32,041 nucleotides of DNA from Oscillospiraceae bacterium (GTDB lineage Bacteria > Bacillota > Clostridia > Oscillospirales > Ruminococcaceae): contig JAFSAW010000054.1 of assembly GCA_017442085.1 (NCBI GenBank), forward strand, positions 1 to 32,041. The letters are read 5' to 3'. Both the position numbers and the translations under genes were made by a program. The notes beneath the pieces are model-generated. The model searched no databases and was not told the origin of the DNA. It saw only the letters and a list, made by a program, of their open reading frames with translations. Below, in pieces: positions 23,401 through 30,137 of the stretch. Position 1 is the first letter of the stretch. Each line of letters opens with the position of its first letter.

Positions 23401-23663
23401 GGAACGATAGCATCAGGTCTTTCGTAGCGGATAATTCTTGCAACATATTCAAGTGTAAGTGGTTCCATATACACTTTGTCAGCCATCTTTGTGTCTGTCA
23501 TGATTGTTGCAGGGTTTGAGTTGATAAGCACAACTTCGTAACCTTCTTCTTTCAAAGCAAGGCATGCCTGAGTGCCTGCGTAGTCAAATTCAGCTGCCTG
23601 GCCGATAACGATAGGGCCGGAGCCGATTACCAATACTTTTTTAATGTCTGTTCTCTTTGGCAT
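20478..23663 (-). CDS. carB: Carbamoyl-phosphate synthase, large subunit
   Basis: The 1061-residue protein is a full-length CarB. N-terminal half: [23 protein letters not shown] and [14 protein letters not shown] (carboxyphosphate ATP-grasp domain); second half: [21 protein letters not shown] and [17 protein letters not shown] (carbamate ATP-grasp); the end, after about residue 930, is the MGS-type allosteric domain ([19 protein letters not shown]). The small glutaminase subunit CarA, normally adjacent, is not in this window, so it must be encoded elsewhere or nitrogen comes from ammonia. A GGAGGAAGA site is about 27 bases before the ATG, unusually far, but no other in-frame start codon lies between; [14 protein letters not shown] agrees with homologues. 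Confidence 0.97.
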   Translation of the reverse strand: [1061 protein letters not shown]

Positions 23664-23697
23664 AATTTTTACAACGCTTTTGTCTGCGTCTTCCTCC

Positions 23698-24978
23698 TTA
23701 CTTTATATCCTCAATATTATTGTAAACCACTTTGCCGTTATACACGGTAAGCAGTACATCGCCATAAAGTGTTTTGTTTAAAAACGGTGTGTATCTGCCC
23801 TTTGTTGCAAAAGGCTTTTCGCCCACCACCCATTCTTTGTCAGGGTCTATCAGCACAAAGTCAGCCTTTTCGCCAACCTTGATGCCTGCAGGCATACCGA
23901 AAAGCTTTCTTGGATTGATGCTCATCAGTTCCACCAGTTTTTCCATTGTAATGTAGCCACGTTTAACCATATAGGTGTTCATTGCTGCAAAGCTTGTCTC
24001 CAGCCCGATAACGCCCATATTGCTTTTTTCAAGGCCTTTTTCCTTTTCTTCGTCGCTGTGTGGTGCGTGGTCGGTTGCAATCACTTCGATTGTGCCGTCC
24101 TGCACGCCTTTGATAAGTGCATCGCGGTCAGCGGCGGAACGGATTGGCGGGTTCATCTTCCACATACCGTGCTCCTGCAGTTCCATATCGCAGAATGCAA
24201 GGTAATGCGGTGCTGTTTCGCAGCTTACCGGTAAGCCGTCGGCCTTTGCTTTTCTCACTATGTCCACAGTTTCCTTTGTGGAGATGTGGCATACGTGATA
24301 CTGTGTGCCGGTTTCCCGCACCATTTCTACGTCACGCGCCACAGGGCCCCATTCGCTTTCGCTGCAGATGCCGCGGTGTCCGTGCAGACGGGCATATTCG
24401 CCGTCGTGGATATATCCGCCAAACAGCAGGCTTTCGTCTTCGCAGTGTGCCACAATAGGTTTGCCCACCGCCTTTGCACGCAGCATAGCTTCTTTCATCA
24501 TATCAGGGCTCTGCACGCCCTTGCCGTCATCGGAAAATGCAAAGCATTTATCGCCGATTTCTTCAAAATTCACCAGCTCTTTGCCCTTTTCCCCCACTGT
24601 GATTGCCGCGTAAGGCAGCACCTTTATCACAGCGTCTTTATCTATAATATCCTGCTGAGCTTTTAGATTTTCTGCACTGTCAGGTACAGGATTTAAGTTT
24701 GGCATGCTGCACACCAGCGTAAAGCCGCCCTTTGCAGCGGACTGTGTGCCTGTTTCGATGGTTTCTTTATAAAAAAAACCAGGCTCACGCAAATGTACAT
24801 GAACATCTGCGAAACCTGGAAATATAAACAAACCCTGTCCGTCAACAACAGGAGTATTTTCAGAAACAGCAATGCCAACGCCAACAGAAGCAACTGTACC
24901 GTCACAAACAAGCATATCAGCCTGCACGATTTCGTTTTCGTAGTACACTTTTGCATTCTTGATTAATACGTTCAGCAT
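23698..24978 (-). CDS. pyrC: Dihydroorotase
   Basis: The 426-residue amidohydrolase closes carbamoyl aspartate to dihydroorotate. Metal-binding motifs are PGFADVHVHLREPGF near residue 55, HCED and CHIST in the middle, and IATDHAPHSDEEKEKG. The C-terminal beta part has ISINPRKLFGMPAGIKVGEKADFVLID. This is the long type I form found with Gram-positive pyr operons. The open frame runs to 25041, but AAGGAGAA sits directly before the ATG at 24978, and MLNVLIKNAKVY matches the family start. It is the first gene of the operon; carB follows at 34 bases. pyrB is not next to it. Confidence 0.96.
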   Translation of the reverse strand: MLNVLIKNAKVYYENEIVQADMLVCDGTVASVGVGIAVSENTPVVDGQGLFIFPGFADVHVHLREPGFFYKETIETGTQSAAKGGFTLVCSMPNLNPVPDSAENLKAQQDIIDKDAVIKVLPYAAITVGEKGKELVNFEEIGDKCFAFSDDGKGVQSPDMMKEAMLRAKAVGKPIVAHCEDESLLFGGYIHDGEYARLHGHRGICSESEWGPVARDVEMVRETGTQYHVCHISTKETVDIVRKAKADGLPVSCETAPHYLAFCDMELQEHGMWKMNPPIRSAADRDALIKGVQDGTIEVIATDHAPHSDEEKEKGLEKSNMGVIGLETSFAAMNTYMVKRGYITMEKLVELMSINPRKLFGMPAGIKVGEKADFVLIDPDKEWVVGEKPFATKGRYTPFLNKTLYGDVLLTVYNGKVVYNNIEDIK

Positions 24979-25051
24979 AATTTTCTCCTTTTTAAATTTT
25001 AAAAATCCTTGCTTTTGCCGCCAAAACGGCACAGTATACATATCATATTTT

Positions 25052-25081
25052 ATTATACTATATACACTTGAAAAATGCCAT
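25052..25081 (-). promoter_or_regulatory. Candidate promoter P2 of the pyr operon
   Basis: Minus-strand ATGGCA (25076-25081), 18 bases, TATAAT (25052-25057), 74 bases before the pyrC start. The -10 is perfect; the -35 matches four of six. Confidence 0.5.
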
Positions 25082-25134
25082 ATCCTTTTAGGGCAAAAAA
25101 CATATAAATTTCAGAATAATTTTTATGCTTTTTC

Positions 25135-25167
25135 TCAAAAATAACGCACCGTCTGTACGACAGTGCG
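25135..25167 (-). terminator. Terminator in the pyrC leader, possible attenuator
   Basis: On minus, CGCACTGTC (25159-25167) pairs with GACGGTGCG (25145-25153) around a short loop, followed by TTATTTTT. It lies between the two candidate promoters, so P1 transcripts would stop here unless an alternative fold forms. Confidence 0.75.
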
Positions 25168-25201
25168 CTATATTATTTCTGCCGTTTTGGCATTTCAATT
25201 T

Positions 25202-25229
25202 ATTATATCACAAAAACGTGCATAGTCAA
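25202..25229 (-). promoter_or_regulatory. Candidate promoter P1 upstream of the pyr leader terminator
   Basis: Minus-strand TTGACT (25224-25229), 16 bases, TATAAT (25202-25207). Near-consensus. The expected transcript would reach the terminator after about 60 bases. Confidence 0.6.
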
Positions 25230-25301
25230 GTGGAAATTGCAGTTGTCGGGTTAATTTATCAGACCGGTTTTAACCGCTGTGCTGTGCGGACAAAGAGATT
25301 A

Positions 25302-25446
25302 TGTCATGCTGAACGTATGTGAAACATCTCTTGTTTAATCAGTCTGCCGTCACCTGCTATTATGTAAAAACAGAGAGATTCTTCGCTGCGCTCAGAATGA
25401 CAGTAAAGGGCGCTCAGAATGACAGTAAAGGGCATTCAGAACGACA
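25302..25446. repeat. TCATTCTGA-type repeat, copy B, with 22-base tandem units
   Basis: Left end TGTCATGCTGA at 25302, right end TCAGAATGACA to 25402 with AGAGATTCTTCGC before it. The right end is then repeated: GCGCTCAGAATGACAGTAAAGG occurs at 25388-25409 and 25410-25431, and a diverged third copy, GCATTCAGAACGACA, at 25432-25446. Confidence 0.8.
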
Positions 25447-25464
25447 AAACATATTTTCTGCATC

Positions 25465-25490
25465 AAAAAAGGGGGCATATGCCCCCTTTT
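25465..25490 (-). terminator. Terminator of the glycosidase-like gene
   Basis: A perfect palindrome GGGGGCATATGCCCCC (25471-25486) with a TTTTTT tail on the minus strand, 7 bases after the stop codon. Confidence 0.88.
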
Positions 25491-25496
25491 GCTGTT

Positions 25497-26600
25497 TTAT
25501 TTTACAAAATATCCGTTTGGTGCCTGTGGGTCGGTTTCGGTTTTGCCGTCTGTGTTCCACACCACAATGCGCTCTACGTTTTCGTCCTTTGTCAGTGATG
25601 CAACCGCTGTTTCGCCGTGCAGTGCAAATTCTTCCGCTGTGCCTGCCGCAACTATGTTGGCTGTGCCGTAGCGCTGCGGTGCAACAATGTATTTTGCCAC
25701 ATCGCTGCCGCTGATTGCCGCAACATCAAAAGCAAAGTATGCTTCGCCGCCAACTGCATCCACCTTGCTGGTGAGAGTATTGATAAAGCCCTGCATCTGT
25801 GCCTGAAGCTGTGCATCGTTCACGCCGAAGTCACGCATTTCAAGGCTGTAGCCTGTAGGCAGCTGCACGCCGCTGAAGATAAAGTGCTCAACGCCCATAT
25901 CGCCCAGCTCTTTTGCAAGGTCATAAATATACTGCTGCATAACACTGCTTGCAGGGTTTGCCCAGGGCTTGCCCCCAAGCTCTTTGGAGGTATCCAGCCA
26001 GTTCATATCTGTGCCTTTATATTTTACCGCTGTCTCACGGTTGATTGTCGGTGCAATGCGGTCGTGGAAAGCATACAGCTGTGCTGTAAATTCAACGCCG
26101 TTTTCTTCGCAGATTTTTACAAGGCGTTCAACATCTGCCAATGTGGAAGCCTTTGCCCCGCTGCCGATTTCGGTTTTTGTGTCAAACCACACAAGGCCCT
26201 GTGGGTCTTTAAGGGTTGCCACCACATTGTCCACACCCTTTGCCTTAAGGGCAGCAACTGCTGTTTTAAAGGTTTCTTCGCTGTAAAGTGCGCTTTGTTC
26301 CAGAGCACCGTAGACAAATTTTTCCTTTGTTATGTCAACCTGCACATCGGATGGATTGGCTGTTGGCTGGTTTTCCACCGGTGCGGTAACCGCAGGGGTT
26401 GGGCTTGGTGTGTTCTGCGGCTTTGGCTTTGACATATTGTCTGCCATTTCCATAACTGCAGGGGCACCAAAAAACCCGATAGCCAGCAGTGCACCCAGCG
26501 CAAACACAAGGCTGAGCACCTTTTTGATAACGGTGTTGCGCTGACGGCGCTTGCCCGATATGCTGTTGTTTCGTTTTATTTTGATTGGTCTGTTGGCCAT
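25497..26600 (-). CDS. Exported putative glycoside hydrolase (DUF4015-like)
   Basis: The 367-residue protein has a basic N-terminus (RPIKIKRNNSISGKRRQR), one membrane segment (residues ~28-47, LSLVFALGALLAIGFFGAPA), a Pro/Thr-rich linker (PQNTPSPTPAVTAP), and an extracytoplasmic domain that looks like the TIM-barrel DUF4015 putative glycosidases: VDNVVATLKDPQGLVWFDT, LVKICEENGVEFTAQLYAFHDRIAP, YKGTDMNWLDTSKELGGKPWANPAS and YIYDLAKELGDMGVEHFIFSGVQLP. The catalytic residues are not certain and some homologues may lack activity. It follows the rnfA-like gene by 53 bases on the same strand, so it is probably the last gene of the rpe-rnfDEA operon. Function unproven. Confidence 0.75.
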   Translation of the reverse strand: MANRPIKIKRNNSISGKRRQRNTVIKKVLSLVFALGALLAIGFFGAPAVMEMADNMSKPKPQNTPSPTPAVTAPVENQPTANPSDVQVDITKEKFVYGALEQSALYSEETFKTAVAALKAKGVDNVVATLKDPQGLVWFDTKTEIGSGAKASTLADVERLVKICEENGVEFTAQLYAFHDRIAPTINRETAVKYKGTDMNWLDTSKELGGKPWANPASSVMQQYIYDLAKELGDMGVEHFIFSGVQLPTGYSLEMRDFGVNDAQLQAQMQGFINTLTSKVDAVGGEAYFAFDVAAISGSDVAKYIVAPQRYGTANIVAAGTAEEFALHGETAVASLTKDENVERIVVWNTDGKTETDPQAPNGYFVK

Positions 26601-26653
26601 ACAAATCCTCTTTTCAGATTTTTATGCTGTTTTTGTAAAGTTGTAAACAGCGT

Positions 26654-27274
26654 TTAAAGTGCCACTGCGTGGCCTGTAAGCCCGTACACTGCCAGTGCAA
26701 GCACGGAGATGTAGATAAGTGTTATAGGCAGGCCTTTGAATGCCTGTGGTACACGTTCGTGACAGATTTTTTTGTCTGCTTCGCTGATAAGCAGCATTGC
26801 AATAAGATAGCCTATACTGCTGCCAAGGCCGAAAACAATGCTTTCGGCAAGGTTGAGGCCGTAGTTCTGTGTAAGGATAACTGTGCCCACGATGGCACTG
26901 TTGATGCTTGCGCCTGTTACCGACTGCACAATCTCGCGGAATTTGCCGCCGCTGAGAATGATGCTGAGCAGCAGAATAACAATAACATAGCTGACTGCAC
27001 AGGCCACAACAATGATTGTAGGCAGTACAAAACGGCGGTATGCACCAAAGCCAAGTGTGTCAACCAGCGGTGCAGCAAAGTATACAATAACGCTGGTCAT
27101 AAGCTGAAACACTGTCAGGGCACTGCAGAAATAAAATGTGTTTTTACGGGGGTCACGCAGCATTTTGATGCCGGGGCTGATGCCCAGACTGCGTGTGAAG
27201 ATGGCGTTCTGTGCGCCAACCGCAAGAATTGCAAGGTTGAAATAACTAATTATCGTTGTCAGCAAATCGTTCAT
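26654..27274 (-). CDS. RnfA-like membrane protein lacking the cluster cysteines
   Basis: The 206-residue, six-helix protein aligns with RnfA/RsxA/NqrE along its length (same length, same opening, AQNAIFTRSLGIS; ASINSAIVG; SAIVFGL-type segments). In known RnfA the motifs LGxCPFxGV and TNCAVLG each supply a cysteine to the [2Fe-2S] cluster shared with RnfE. Here they read LGISPGI (Ser33) and INSAIVG (Ser126): both cysteines are serines. The start lies inside the rnfE-like gene (29-base overlap). Gene order D-E-A differs from the common C-D-G-E-A-B, and B, C, G are absent nearby. Electron transfer through this subunit by the classical route seems unlikely. Confidence 0.88.
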   Translation of the reverse strand: MNDLLTTIISYFNLAILAVGAQNAIFTRSLGISPGIKMLRDPRKNTFYFCSALTVFQLMTSVIVYFAAPLVDTLGFGAYRRFVLPTIIVVACAVSYVIVILLLSIILSGGKFREIVQSVTGASINSAIVGTVILTQNYGLNLAESIVFGLGSSIGYLIAMLLISEADKKICHERVPQAFKGLPITLIYISVLALAVYGLTGHAVAL

Positions 27275-27917
27275 TATGCATTGCCTCCACTTCTACCTTG
27301 TATTTGTAGTTGTTTACAAACTGTGTCCACACTGCACACAGAATGCCGATGATGAGAAAGCCGCCAAAACTGTTCTGTGCCATTGGAAGCAGCCCCACCT
27401 TTGTGATTGTGATGCCTGCAACTGTGCCGAATGCCAGAAATTCTCTTACCGCACTGATGATAAGGCAGGCAACGACAAAACCTGCGGTGTTTCGCAGACC
27501 ATTGATGATAGAATAAAGAGCCTCTTCTTTTCTTGTCTTTTCAAAGTTCTTTACAACCAGCGGGTCAACGATGAGTATTGGCAGGTATACACCCAGCATA
27601 AGCACCTGGGTGCCAAGATATCTGTACATAAAGTAATATACAAACGCAAATACGATTGCCGACACAAAAGGATAGAAAAATGTTTTGAGCGGCATACTCA
27701 TACGGCGTGTGATGATGCCTGTGACCAGACGTGTTGGTGTAAGCAGGCAAAGCACTGCAATCGACAGCAGCAGGCCGTTTTTTACGGTTGTTGCCGCAAC
27801 CACCAGCGGTGCAAGGGCAAGGCCCTTGATAAAAACAGGGTTGGAGAGAAACACTTTGCGGCGACGCACGGTTTCGTCCCAGTTTTTATAAAGGAGAGAA
27901 TAATTTTTCTGTTTCAT
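27246..27917 (-). CDS. RnfE-like membrane protein lacking the cluster cysteines
   Basis: The 223-residue protein aligns with RnfE/RsxE/NqrD: VFLSNPVFIKGLALAPLVVAATT corresponds to [20 protein letters not shown] of E. coli RsxE, LGVYLPILIVDPLVV to LGIFIPLIVTNCIVV, and VVACLIISAVREFLAFGT to the ...LREIIGNGT segment. At the two ligand positions the cysteines are replaced by Ala36 and Pro119. About six membrane helices are expected, with an extra basic N-terminal stretch (MKQKNYSLLYKNWDETVRRRK). The gene starts 3 bases after the rnfD-like gene and overlaps rnfA-like, so the three are translated together and their products very likely form one complex. Confidence 0.87.
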   Translation of the reverse strand: MKQKNYSLLYKNWDETVRRRKVFLSNPVFIKGLALAPLVVAATTVKNGLLLSIAVLCLLTPTRLVTGIITRRMSMPLKTFFYPFVSAIVFAFVYYFMYRYLGTQVLMLGVYLPILIVDPLVVKNFEKTRKEEALYSIINGLRNTAGFVVACLIISAVREFLAFGTVAGITITKVGLLPMAQNSFGGFLIIGILCAVWTQFVNNYKYKVEVEAMHNERFADNDN

Positions 27918-27920
27918 TTA

Positions 27921-29069
27921 TTATTTCCCGTCCTTTCCCTGATTTTTCATAGCTTCTTCAGCTTTGCGGATTTCTTCCAGACTGATTGTTCTTGTGGAAT
28001 ACAGCACTTCGTCGATATTGTCTTCCGCTTCTCTGATGATATCCATTGTATCCTTTTTAGCCTTGTGGTCGGCTGTGTAAACTTTCTTTTCTTCCTTTGG
28101 CCCGGCATGTTTTTCAGGCATTTTTCCGCGCTGTTTCTTTGCAGCCTTTTCTGCCTTTGCTTCGCCGTTTGCAAAACGTTCGATAGCGCCGTCCATTGTG
28201 TTTACCAGCAGCACTGCAAAGCAGCTGCCGTATTCAAAACCGCCGAAATAGCGGAAAGCCATGCCCAGCACACCCGCCATAATGCCGTAGATAATTTTTG
28301 CCTTTGGATTGCTTGGTGTTGTTGTAGGCTCGTTGAGCATAAACAATGCTGTAAACAGCACTATACCGTTGAGCAGCTCCATCTGCAGACTTTCAATGCG
28401 CGGAAAACCGTAAACCCTTGGGAATGCAAGGGCAATTGCCGCACAGGTTGCAAGGAAAGACACAGGAATGTGCCATGTTATCTTTTTGGTCAGTATAAGG
28501 TAAATACCTATTGCAGCAATAACCAGCACAAAGTCGCTGCCCATGCTGCCAGGGTGGTTGCCCAGCAGCAGATTGAGTGTATCGTGTACAGGTACACCGC
28601 CGCTTTTTACAACGCCCGAAGTTGTAACCGTTGCACCTGTGGTGTAGCCGCTCCAGAAATCAACTTTGCTGAAAGGTGTAACCGCCACAAAAACCTTGTC
28701 CTGCCAGTTTACAGCAGCACAGCACATTGCAAGGGCTGCAAGGTTGAAGGGATAAACGTCCTTGCCGCCAAAAAAGTGTTTGCCCACAAGGACAGTAAGC
28801 AGAACGCTGACCACCACAATATAAACAGGGATATTTACCGGCAGCATAAGGCAGAAGATAACCGCCCCAAGCTCGCTGGAATGGTCGGTGCTGTCAAACT
28901 GTTCGTGTCGCAGCATGGAAACCGCAACGTCCACAGCCTTTGCCGTTATCATTGCAACTGCACACAGCAAAAGCACCCTTGCGCTGTAAAGCACCGTGCC
29001 GCAGAGAATAAGCGGCAAAGTTGCAAAAAGCATATACTTATCGTGATTTTTTCTGTGAATATTTGTCAT
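27921..29069 (-). CDS. RnfD-like membrane protein with long charged C-terminal tail
   Basis: The 382-residue protein has the RnfD/NqrB layout: about eight to ten membrane helices, VGKHFFGGKDVYPFNLAALA (matching the family GKxxFGGLGxNxFNPAL), then a loop with SGYTTGATVTTSGV, where Thr147 of the TGAT core corresponds to the site of covalent FMN attachment, and LLLGNHPGSMGSD (family GxxGSxGE; the Glu is Ser). The acidic residue usually preceding (S/T)GAT is not in the standard place, so flavinylation is uncertain; no ApbE transferase is in the window. After about residue 285 a ~95-residue charged cytosolic tail follows, with probable helices, longer than in ordinary RnfD. It is 20 bases downstream of rpe. 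Confidence 0.87.
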   Translation of the reverse strand: MTNIHRKNHDKYMLFATLPLILCGTVLYSARVLLLCAVAMITAKAVDVAVSMLRHEQFDSTDHSSELGAVIFCLMLPVNIPVYIVVVSVLLTVLVGKHFFGGKDVYPFNLAALAMCCAAVNWQDKVFVAVTPFSKVDFWSGYTTGATVTTSGVVKSGGVPVHDTLNLLLGNHPGSMGSDFVLVIAAIGIYLILTKKITWHIPVSFLATCAAIALAFPRVYGFPRIESLQMELLNGIVLFTALFMLNEPTTTPSNPKAKIIYGIMAGVLGMAFRYFGGFEYGSCFAVLLVNTMDGAIERFANGEAKAEKAAKKQRGKMPEKHAGPKEEKKVYTADHKAKKDTMDIIREAEDNIDEVLYSTRTISLEEIRKAEEAMKNQGKDGK

Positions 29070-29089
29070 AAGTTAACTCTCGTTCCCTT

Positions 29090-29737
29090 TTAGATTTTAA
29101 GGCTTTCAATTGCTGCAGCAACATCCTGTGCACCAAACACATAGCTGCCTGCAACCAGCAGGTTTGCGCCTGCCTGTGCACAAAGGCTGCCTGTTGTTTC
29201 GTTGATGCCGCCGTCAACCTCGATGTAAAGGTCATTGAGGCCGCGTTTTGCAGCTTCTTCGCTGATAGCTTTAAGTTTTGGCAGTGCGCTTTCCATAAAG
29301 CTCTGGCCGCCAAAGCCAGGTTCAACACTCATAACAAGCACAAGGTCCAGCTGGTCAAGATATGGGAACACTGCTTCGGCAGGAGTTGCAGGCTTGATAA
29401 CAATGCCTGCCTTTTTGCCGCATTTTTTAATAATATCAATTGTTTCCTGCACATCGCTTTCGCTTTCGATGTGGAAAGAAACCAGGTCTGCACCTGCCTT
29501 GCAGAACTGTTCTGCATAAAGGTGCGGTTTTATTATCATAAGATGCACGTCAAAAAATGCATCGGATTTTTTGCGCAGGGATTTAACCACAGGGATGCCG
29601 ATGGAGATATTTGGCACAAAAACGCCGTCCATAACGTCGATGTGCAGCATATCTGCACCTTTGTCCATAACCATTTTGCAGTCGCGTTCAAGATTTGCAA
29701 AATCTGCAGAAAGAATTGAAGGTGAAACTTTTGTCAT
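29090..29737 (-). CDS. rpe: Ribulose-phosphate 3-epimerase
   Basis: The 215-residue TIM-barrel enzyme interconverts ribulose 5-phosphate and xylulose 5-phosphate in the pentose phosphate pathway. Motifs: SPSILSADFANLE, LHIDVMDGVFVPNISIG (catalytic Asp and metal ligands), DVHLMI, VMSVEPGFGGQSF, and IEVDGGINETTG. Length is typical. AGAGGTAAG precedes the ATG. It is first in a run with rnfD-, rnfE- and rnfA-like genes (20-base gap), an unusual association for which no metabolic link is obvious, and is driven by the promoter at 29865-29893. Confidence 0.97.
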   Translation of the reverse strand: MTKVSPSILSADFANLERDCKMVMDKGADMLHIDVMDGVFVPNISIGIPVVKSLRKKSDAFFDVHLMIIKPHLYAEQFCKAGADLVSFHIESESDVQETIDIIKKCGKKAGIVIKPATPAEAVFPYLDQLDLVLVMSVEPGFGGQSFMESALPKLKAISEEAAKRGLNDLYIEVDGGINETTGSLCAQAGANLLVAGSYVFGAQDVAAAIESLKI

Positions 29738-29864
29738 TTTTCTTACCTCTCGTATGTAAAAACTGATGTTAAAACTGACTTTTCAAAGGTTTTTTGGCCC
29801 ATATTTTTGCATAATAAAGCCATTCTGATACCTTTGGGCGCAAATGCCCATAATATAATATTTT

Positions 29865-29893
29865 ATTATACATATAATCCTGCAAAAAATCAA
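29865..29893 (-). promoter_or_regulatory. Sigma-A promoter of the rpe-rnfDEA operon
   Basis: Minus-strand TTGATT (29888-29893), 17 bases, TATAAT (29865-29870), 128 bases before the rpe start. The leader includes a small hairpin TGGGC / GCCCA (about 29834-29850). Confidence 0.6.
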
Positions 29894-30013
29894 TTAAATA
29901 GGCAGATGTTTACAAAATAGGCGAAAATTTTTCACAAAAAACGGTGGGTTACCCCACCAATGTAATTTAGTTAAACGAAACTAAAAATATCAACTTAATA
30001 TGACAAAGCAAAA

Positions 30014-30094
30014 TGCCATTCTGAGGGCAGCGAAGAATCTCTTTGTCTGATTAAACCGGGAGATTTTTCGTCACTTGCGTTCCTCAGAATGACA
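30014..30094. repeat. TCATTCTGA-type palindromic repeat, copy C
   Basis: Left end TGCCATTCTGAG with CGAAGAATCTC, right end GGGAGATTTTTCG and CTCAGAATGACA. Confidence 0.8.
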
Positions 30095-30137
30095 TATTTT
30101 TGTTTACTTAATGACATTGTTTACACAAGGGAGACTT

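Larger units (their letters stand above)
24979..25496. other. 518-base gene-free region upstream of pyrC
   Basis: It contains P2, the leader terminator, P1, the repeat copy B with its 22-base tandem units, and the terminator of the glycosidase-like gene. GCCAAAACGGCA (about 25019-25030) and its exact complement TGCCGTTTTGGC (about 25181-25192) flank the leader and could pair at long range. No gene is supported. Confidence 0.75.

Noticed and set aside
21084-23519. A very long (811-codon) open frame on the plus strand.
   Set aside because: It lies wholly antisense to carB, is Cys/Phe/Val-rich as expected for the complementary frame of a biased gene, and shows no motif or ribosome site.
24979-25229. 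A PyrR-type attenuator in the pyr leader.
   Set aside because: The conserved PyrR-binding loop (AGAGAGGCU-like) could not be found in the leader; the attenuation idea is retained without naming PyrR.
25388-25446. Tandem direct repeats considered as a minimal CRISPR array.
   Set aside because: Units are directly adjacent without spacers and are copies of an interspersed repeat end; no cas genes are present.
27276-29093. A 605-codon open frame on the plus strand.
   Set aside because: It is antisense to the rnfD- and rnfE-like genes, both with clear families, and has an unnatural Cys/His-rich composition.
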